Of a stretch of 15,030 nucleotides of DNA, positions 14,446 through 15,030 are shown piece after piece. Position numbers and translations under genes: made by a program. The notes under the pieces are model-generated. The model searched no databases. It saw nothing but the letters and a program-made list of their open reading frames with translations, and was not told the DNA's origin. Source of the DNA: CAZUQP01 sp964622455 (GTDB lineage: Bacteria; Pseudomonadota; Gammaproteobacteria; DSM-16500); NCBI GenBank assembly GCA_964622455.1, contig CAZUQP010000029.1, forward strand, positions 1 through 15,030, written 5' to 3'. The stretch's first letter is position 1; the number at the start of each line of letters is the position of its first letter.

Positions 14446-15030
14446 CCCGCGCCCTTTGGGCCGCCCCCCGCTTTTTTCTCCGGACCTGAACCGCTCCATC
14501 CGGGAAAACCTGGCCCAGGGCGAGCAGACCCTGCTTTTCCTGAACAGGCGCGGATTCGCGAACTGCCTGATCTGCGCAGACTGCGGCCATACCGTGGAAT
14601 GCCGGCATTGCCAGGTCACCCTTACTTTTCACAAGGGCCGCAATGAACTGGTCTGCCATTACTGCGGCTATACGATAAAGGGCAACACGGTCTGCGGCAA
14701 CTGCATGTCCATACAGATGACCACCATAGGTTTCGGTACCGAACGCATCGAAGAAGAGATCCGCTCGCTTTTCCCCAAAGCCCGCCTCGCCCGCCTGGAC
14801 AGGGATACCACCAAAACGCGTAAGGATTTTCTGGCAATCCTCAGAGCCATGCATCACCAGGAAATCGACATCCTGATCGGCACGCAGATGATCACCAAGG
14901 GGCATCATTTTCCCCACGTCACCCTGGTCGGTATCGTCTGGGCGGACGCCGGCCTCGGTCTTCCCGACTACAAAGCAGGGGAAAGAACCTATCAGCTCCT
15001 GTCCCAGGTCACCGGGCGGGCCGGCCGCGG
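14441..15030 (+). pseudogene. priA: Internal fragment of primosomal helicase PriA, foreign composition
   Basis: An open plus-strand frame running off the window encodes about 196 residues of PriA, the helicase that restarts stalled replication forks. Recognisable parts are GRPPLFSPDLN, GEQTLLFLNRRGF, the Cys-rich zinc-binding region (CADCGHTVECRHC, then CHYCGY and CGNC), GFGTERIEEE, LDRDTT, IGTQMITKGHHFPHV and the arginine-finger motif QVTGRAGRG. The N-terminal DNA-binding domain and Walker A are missing, and the frame opens just after a TAA at 14426-14428 with no plausible start, so the 5' half is absent. Codon use is strongly G/C-ending, unlike every other gene here. The sequence resembles PriA of GC-rich deltaproteobacteria more than gammaproteobacteria (a guess). 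It is a truncated gene in this arrangement, most simply from a chimeric contig. Confidence 0.9.

Noticed and set aside
14413..14646. Plus-strand 77-residue open frame
   Set aside because: It is out of frame with PriA, Pro/Gly-rich from high GC, and crosses the probable junction.
14435..14917. Long minus-strand open frame of about 160 residues in the GC-rich end
   Set aside because: It is a shadow of the PriA frame on the plus strand; GC-rich DNA lacks stops in several frames, and its protein has no recognisable motif.
14441..15030. priA as the native neighbour expected near argS in pseudomonad-type order
   Set aside because: The native order puts priA beside argS, not beside dprA, and the fragment's composition and codon use do not match the rest of the window.

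Overview
The window reads as one stretch of a moderately AT-rich gammaproteobacterial chromosome (about positions 1-14430), with a short piece of clearly different, GC-rich DNA at its right end. Gene content and order (waaA, rpe, dprA-smg-topA, argS-SPOR protein-hslV-hslU-DUF971-rpiA) fit a gammaproteobacterium. The patatin-like protein, a possible PmrA box, the AT-rich composition and the character of the HslV and HslU proteins suggest the Legionellales/Coxiellaceae side of the class. That placement is inference, not proof.

Layout. Positions 1-198 hold no protein gene, only three compact hairpins; the last is a terminator-like 12-bp stem. waaA (Kdo transferase, minus) and rpe (ribulose-phosphate 3-epimerase, plus) diverge from a short shared intergenic region. 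Positions 2191-5100 look like a lineage-specific insert: a 69-residue Gln/Gly-rich protein with palindromes over its promoter and ribosome binding site, a 109-residue protein with a disordered tail, a patatin-like phospholipase, and a phytanoyl-CoA dioxygenase-like oxygenase that is convergent with the patatin gene and overlaps it at the 3' end. From 14375 leftwards to 4204 ten genes run on the minus strand with very short gaps or overlaps: dprA, smg, topA, argS, a SPOR-domain (FtsN-like) gene, hslV, hslU, a DUF971 gene, rpiA and the oxygenase. A good match to a heat-shock (sigma-32) promoter lies just upstream of hslV.

How the genes fit together. dprA, smg and topA concern DNA uptake or processing and supercoiling; argS charges tRNA-Arg; the SPOR protein probably acts at the division septum; HslVU is the ATP-dependent heat-shock protease. 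rpe and rpiA carry out the two reactions that draw on ribulose-5-phosphate in the pentose phosphate pathway, and they lie on either side of the accessory insert. waaA builds the inner core of lipopolysaccharide.

The most interesting signal is a perfect YTTAAK-N5-YTTAAK direct repeat placed over the -35 region of the patatin-like gene. It matches the PmrA box, which in Legionella and Coxiella controls many type IV secretion effectors. The right end (from about 14430-14445) encodes an internal fragment of PriA helicase with the composition of another organism. It is probably an assembly chimera rather than a real neighbour of dprA.
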